A DNA stretch of 64,000 nucleotides from positions 180,182 to 244,181 of the forward strand of contig NZ_JAHNZO010000009.1 in assembly GCF_018998565.1 (NCBI RefSeq), written 5' to 3'. Origin of the DNA: Paenibacillus oleatilyticus. GTDB taxonomy: Bacteria > Bacillota > Bacilli > Paenibacillales > NBRC-103111. Numbering within the stretch: position 1 is the stretch's first letter; every line of letters begins with the position of its first letter. Of the stretch, positions 61,385-64,000 are shown one piece after another. The translations under genes were made by a program, and so were the position numbers. The notes beneath the pieces were generated by a model that had not been told where the DNA came from, made no database searches, and was given only the letters and a program-made list of their open reading frames with translations.

Positions 61385-62107
61385 ATGTTGACGCTGCTTG
61401 GAGTCCTGATCGTCATCGTCGGCTTCGCCCTGCGCTTTAATCCGCTGCTTGTCGTTTGCGCGGCCGGGATTGTAACGGGAATTGCCGGCCATCTGTCCTT
61501 CGGCGAAATTTTGACAACCTTCGGCAATGCTTTCGTTTCCAACCGCTACTTGTCCTTGTTTATCCTTACGCTCCCGGTTGTCGGACTGCTGGAACGGTAC
61601 GGTCTGAAGGAGCAGTCGCAGGAACTGATCGGTAAAATTAAAGCGGCCACGACAGGCCGGCTGCTGCTGGTCTACCTGGTGATCCGCCAAGCGACCGCGG
61701 CCATAGGGCTTACCAGCCTCGGCGGGCATGCGCAGATGGTTCGTCCGCTTGTTTCCCCGATGGCCGAAGGCGCAGCCGCGCATAAGCACGGACCCTTGCC
61801 CAAAAACGTTTCCGACCGGATCAAAGCTTATTCCGCATCGACAGACAATGTGGGCCTGTTTTTTGGAGAAGACGTATTTATCGCATTTGGCGCCGTATTG
61901 CTGATTCAAGGCTTCTTAGCGCAAAATGGCGTTCAAGTGGAGCCTTTGCACGTCTCCGTCTGGGGGATCCCGACGGCGATCGCGGCGTTTCTCATTCATG
62001 GCACAAGGCTGTATCTGCTGGACCGTAAAATCAAGCAGATGATCGATTCGGAGCCGTCCGGCTCGTCCGAAGAAACCTTGGAAGAGGTGCAGAGCCATGC
62101 TCGTTAA
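61385..62107 (+). CDS. 5-oxoproline transporter subunit, DUF969 family
   Basis: A 240-residue inner-membrane protein with six or seven hydrophobic segments, opening TLLGVLIVIVGFALRFNPLLVV and containing RQATAAIGLTSLGGHAQMVRPLVSPMAEGA. DUF969 and DUF979 proteins are encoded together and regularly accompany pxpA, which is the basis for the oxoproline-uptake assignment. AAAGGAGG precedes the ATG. It overlaps the next gene by 11 nt. Confidence 0.9.
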   Translation: MLTLLGVLIVIVGFALRFNPLLVVCAAGIVTGIAGHLSFGEILTTFGNAFVSNRYLSLFILTLPVVGLLERYGLKEQSQELIGKIKAATTGRLLLVYLVIRQATAAIGLTSLGGHAQMVRPLVSPMAEGAAAHKHGPLPKNVSDRIKAYSASTDNVGLFFGEDVFIAFGAVLLIQGFLAQNGVQVEPLHVSVWGIPTAIAAFLIHGTRLYLLDRKIKQMIDSEPSGSSEETLEEVQSHAR

Positions 62108-63047
62108 TCTGGAATACGTTTATTATGTAGCCGCGGTCTTTTTGATCGTTATTGCAGGTCTCAGCTTGAAGGATACAAGCAATCCGAGACGGCTGCTGAC
62201 GGCGGCATTTTGGGCGCTTTTCGCCATATCCTTTGCTTTCGGCAAGTTAATCCCACCTATGTATATGGGAATCATCGTCATTGTTATGGCGGTCATCGCA
62301 GGCTTTGGGGGCGTTCGGCCGGGCAAGCATAAGCAAGTGGCGGATGAAGAACGGGCGGCTTCGGCGGCGAAATATAAAAACAAGCTGTTCCTGCCGATTC
62401 TGATGATACCGCTCCTCACGCTGATCGGAGCCACTTTGCTCAAGGATGTGACCATCGGCGGCTTGCGGCTGCTGGACAAGTCCAACGTAACGCTGGCAGC
62501 CCTTGGCGTAGCGTGTGTGCTGGCATTCGTCGCGGCCATTACGCTGACCAAACAAAAAAGCATCGTCCCGGTGAAGGAATCGCGGCGCCTGCTCGATTCG
62601 ATCGGCTGGGCTGCCGTGCTCCCGCAAACGCTCGCAAGCTTGGGGGCGCTGTTCTCGGCTGCGGGCGTCGGCAAAGTGATCGCGGAGCTGGTCGGTTCCT
62701 CCATTCCGGTGGACAATCGTCTGCTCGTCGTAGCCGCCTATTCTATCGGGATGGCCGTATTTACGATGATCATGGGCAACGCTTTCGCCGCGTTCCCGGT
62801 CATGACGGCCGGCATCGGCCTTCCGCTGCTCGTAGGCATGCATGGGGCCAATCCGGCGGTCATGTCCGCCATCGGCATGCTGTCCGGCTACTGCGGGACG
62901 CTGATGACGCCGATGGGAGCTAACTTTAACATCGTGCCTGCCGCGCTGCTCGATCTGCCCAAGTATAGTGTCATCAAGGCCCAAGTGCCGACAGCGTTGA
63001 TTTTGTTGGCGGCCAATATCGTACTGATGTATGTTCTCGCTTTTTAA
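62097..63047 (+). CDS. 5-oxoproline transporter subunit, DUF979 family
   Basis: A 316-residue inner-membrane protein with about eight hydrophobic segments; the C-terminal blocks FTMIMGNAFAAFPVMTAGIGLPLLVG and SGYCGTLMTPMGANFN are family landmarks. It overlaps the DUF969 gene, consistent with one two-subunit permease. It ends 22 nt from the converging iclR gene; I see no clear terminator between them. Confidence 0.9.
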   Translation: MLVNLEYVYYVAAVFLIVIAGLSLKDTSNPRRLLTAAFWALFAISFAFGKLIPPMYMGIIVIVMAVIAGFGGVRPGKHKQVADEERAASAAKYKNKLFLPILMIPLLTLIGATLLKDVTIGGLRLLDKSNVTLAALGVACVLAFVAAITLTKQKSIVPVKESRRLLDSIGWAAVLPQTLASLGALFSAAGVGKVIAELVGSSIPVDNRLLVVAAYSIGMAVFTMIMGNAFAAFPVMTAGIGLPLLVGMHGANPAVMSAIGMLSGYCGTLMTPMGANFNIVPAALLDLPKYSVIKAQVPTALILLAANIVLMYVLAF

Positions 63048-63069
63048 CGGCTGTCCGCCGCACATCGTG

Positions 63070-63828
63070 TCAATGCTCTAAATATCCCATCTTTTTGGAA
63101 ATCGCTTTACCTGCGGCTACGGTCTTCTCGATTAATTCCGGCAGACGCTGCTCGGTAAAGCGGTTTTCCAATCCGGAGATGCTTAGCCCCGCAATCACTT
63201 GTCCGCTATAATTATAAATAGGAACGGCTACGGCCGAAGTAAAATTGCGCAGCTCCGAATGGCTGATCGTGTAGCCGCGCGCTTTGGCTTCTTGAATCGA
63301 TTCGAGAAGCTTCGGCTTATCGGTGATCGTGCCGTCCGCGTAGGCGACGAGGGGCGTTTCTTCAATATATGTTTGCAGCTCCTGCTGCGGCATGAACGAG
63401 AGCAAAATCCGCGGACAGGCTCCGGCGTATAGAGCGGCTCTGCGGCCGATTTGGGTGAACACCCTTACCGGCTGGGTCGTATCCACCTTCTCGATGTAGA
63501 TCGCTTCGTTTCCTTCCCGGATGACCAGATTGGCGGCCTCTTCCACGTCGTCCCGCAGCTGCTTCATGACCGGCAGGGCGATTTTACGGATATCGAGACG
63601 CTCCTTGACCAGCTGCCCGAATTGCAGGAACATGAAGCCGAGCTCATATTTTCCTTCTGCGGTTTTGGCGAGCAGGCCCATTTCCTCGAGCGAGCCGATC
63701 ATGCGGTGCACGGTCGTTTTCGCTTGTCCCGACAACGTCGACATTTCCTGCAAAGATAGCTGTTCGTAGGTTAGAAAGAGATCCAGAATCTCTTTGGCTT
63801 TGACGACAGTTTTGTTTTTATTCTGCAT
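63070..63828 (-). CDS. IclR-family transcriptional regulator
   Basis: A 252-residue regulator with an N-terminal winged helix (LSLQEMSTLSGQAKTTVHRMIGSLEEMGLL, residues 24-55) and a C-terminal IclR effector domain (LVIREGNEAIYIEKVDTTQPVRVFTQIGRRAALYAGACPRILLSF). GGAGG lies five bases before the ATG at 63828; a TTG at 63840 is not likely. Shared palindromes at its own and the accB promoters suggest that it represses the pxp operon, releasing it when oxoproline or a relative binds. It is convergent with that operon. Confidence 0.93.
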   Translation of the reverse strand: MQNKNKTVVKAKEILDLFLTYEQLSLQEMSTLSGQAKTTVHRMIGSLEEMGLLAKTAEGKYELGFMFLQFGQLVKERLDIRKIALPVMKQLRDDVEEAANLVIREGNEAIYIEKVDTTQPVRVFTQIGRRAALYAGACPRILLSFMPQQELQTYIEETPLVAYADGTITDKPKLLESIQEAKARGYTISHSELRNFTSAVAVPIYNYSGQVIAGLSISGLENRFTEQRLPELIEKTVAAGKAISKKMGYLEH

Positions 63829-63844
63829 GGCAACCTCCAACTCA

Positions 63845-63875
63845 TTCCGTATATCGGAACGCTACTTCAATTATA
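63845..63875 (-). promoter_or_regulatory. iclR promoter with candidate IclR operator
   Basis: On the reverse strand a TATAAT -10 (63875-63870) is followed by the perfect palindrome TTCCG-N5-CGGAA (63859-63845) at about the transcript start, 17 nt before the iclR ATG. This suggests autorepression. Confidence 0.65.
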
Positions 63876-63957
63876 TTAAAATATGAAAATACATTCCAGC
63901 TTTAAAACCAAGTTTTATATAGCGAGGAGCCATTCCTGTAATGAAGTAATTTGAGCT

Positions 63958-64000
63958 TTGAACAAAAAAAGCGCCTCTTGTATACTGGGAAACGTTCCGA
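63958..64000 (+). promoter_or_regulatory. Promoter of a gene beyond the right edge, with part of an IclR-like site
   Basis: TTGAAC (63958-63963), 17 nt, TATACT (63981-63986), then TTCCGA (63995-64000), the first half of the TTCCG-N5-CGGAA pattern, cut by the window end. The gene it drives is outside. Confidence 0.6.

Noticed and set aside
1..64000. CRISPR array, prophage, insertion sequence, rRNA or tRNA genes
   Set aside because: I found no regularly spaced direct repeats, transposase, integrase or phage-type proteins, and no cloverleaf or rRNA-like sequence.

Overview
The window reads as chromosome from an endospore-forming, moderately GC-rich Firmicute of the Paenibacillus/Cohnella/Brevibacillus type. 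The evidence is strong AGGAGG-type ribosome binding sites with many GTG/TTG starts, a spore germinant-receptor cluster, a SspH-type small acid-soluble spore protein, sigma-H- and sigma-G-like promoters, YesM/YesN two-component pairs and a LutABC lactate operon. I see no rRNA or tRNA gene, no transposase, no phage gene and no CRISPR array. Most genes sit in short operons closed by intrinsic terminators.

Layout. 1-2.7 kb: a truncated DASS anion transporter divergent from a LysR regulator, then an S66 (LD-carboxypeptidase-like) protein. 2.9-7.6 kb: a secreted protein of unknown function, an ABC ATPase/permease pair and an OmpR-type two-component system in one operon. 7.9-12.3 kb: an EamA exporter divergent from LysR, then a GH95 alpha-L-fucosidase. 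12.4-16.9 kb: a small Cys motif protein and a germinant-receptor cluster split into two convergent transcripts, with an extra 53-residue membrane protein. 17-24.2 kb: a CUT2 sugar ABC transporter followed by its YesM/YesN pair. 24.2-31.6 kb: CcdC-like protein, a GNAT acetyltransferase behind an apparent transcription attenuator, malic enzyme, a 275-bp palindromic element, then MarR with a heterodimeric ABC exporter. 31.7-35.8 kb: a Fur-box-preceded efeO-efeB-efeU iron uptake operon in which efeU carries a frameshift. 36-41.8 kb: small conserved proteins, a PAS-GGDEF-EAL protein and a hydrolase. 41.9-46.4 kb: lutR, lutABC and sspH. 46.4-51.8 kb: a SulP transporter, AraC plus an ADP-ribosylglycohydrolase-family enzyme, an ArsR repressor and a Cys-rich protein. 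51.9-56.5 kb: an SgrR-like regulator, GNAT, and an ECF sigma/anti-sigma pair. 56.8-63.8 kb: accB-accC-pxpB-pxpC-pxpA, a two-subunit DUF969/DUF979 transporter and a convergent IclR regulator.

The most interesting units are three. First, the accBC-pxpBCA operon supplies biotin carboxylase, biotin carrier and the AHS1/AHS2 pair that together resemble a split urea carboxylase, joined to a 5-oxoprolinase and transporter; a shared TTCCG-N5-CGG(A/T)A palindrome lies at the operon promoter and the iclR promoter, with the same half-site beginning at the window's right edge. Second, an ArsR-type site is shared word for word between the SulP promoter and the arsR/Cys-rich-protein intergenic region, suggesting a small thiol- or oxyanion-related regulon. 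Third, several intergenic elements (7.74-7.93 kb and 27.17-27.44 kb) are built of nested inverted repeats and look like dispersed, structured repeats.

All family assignments are by eye from sequence motifs; no database search was possible. Start codons were re-chosen where a ribosome binding site decided between candidates.
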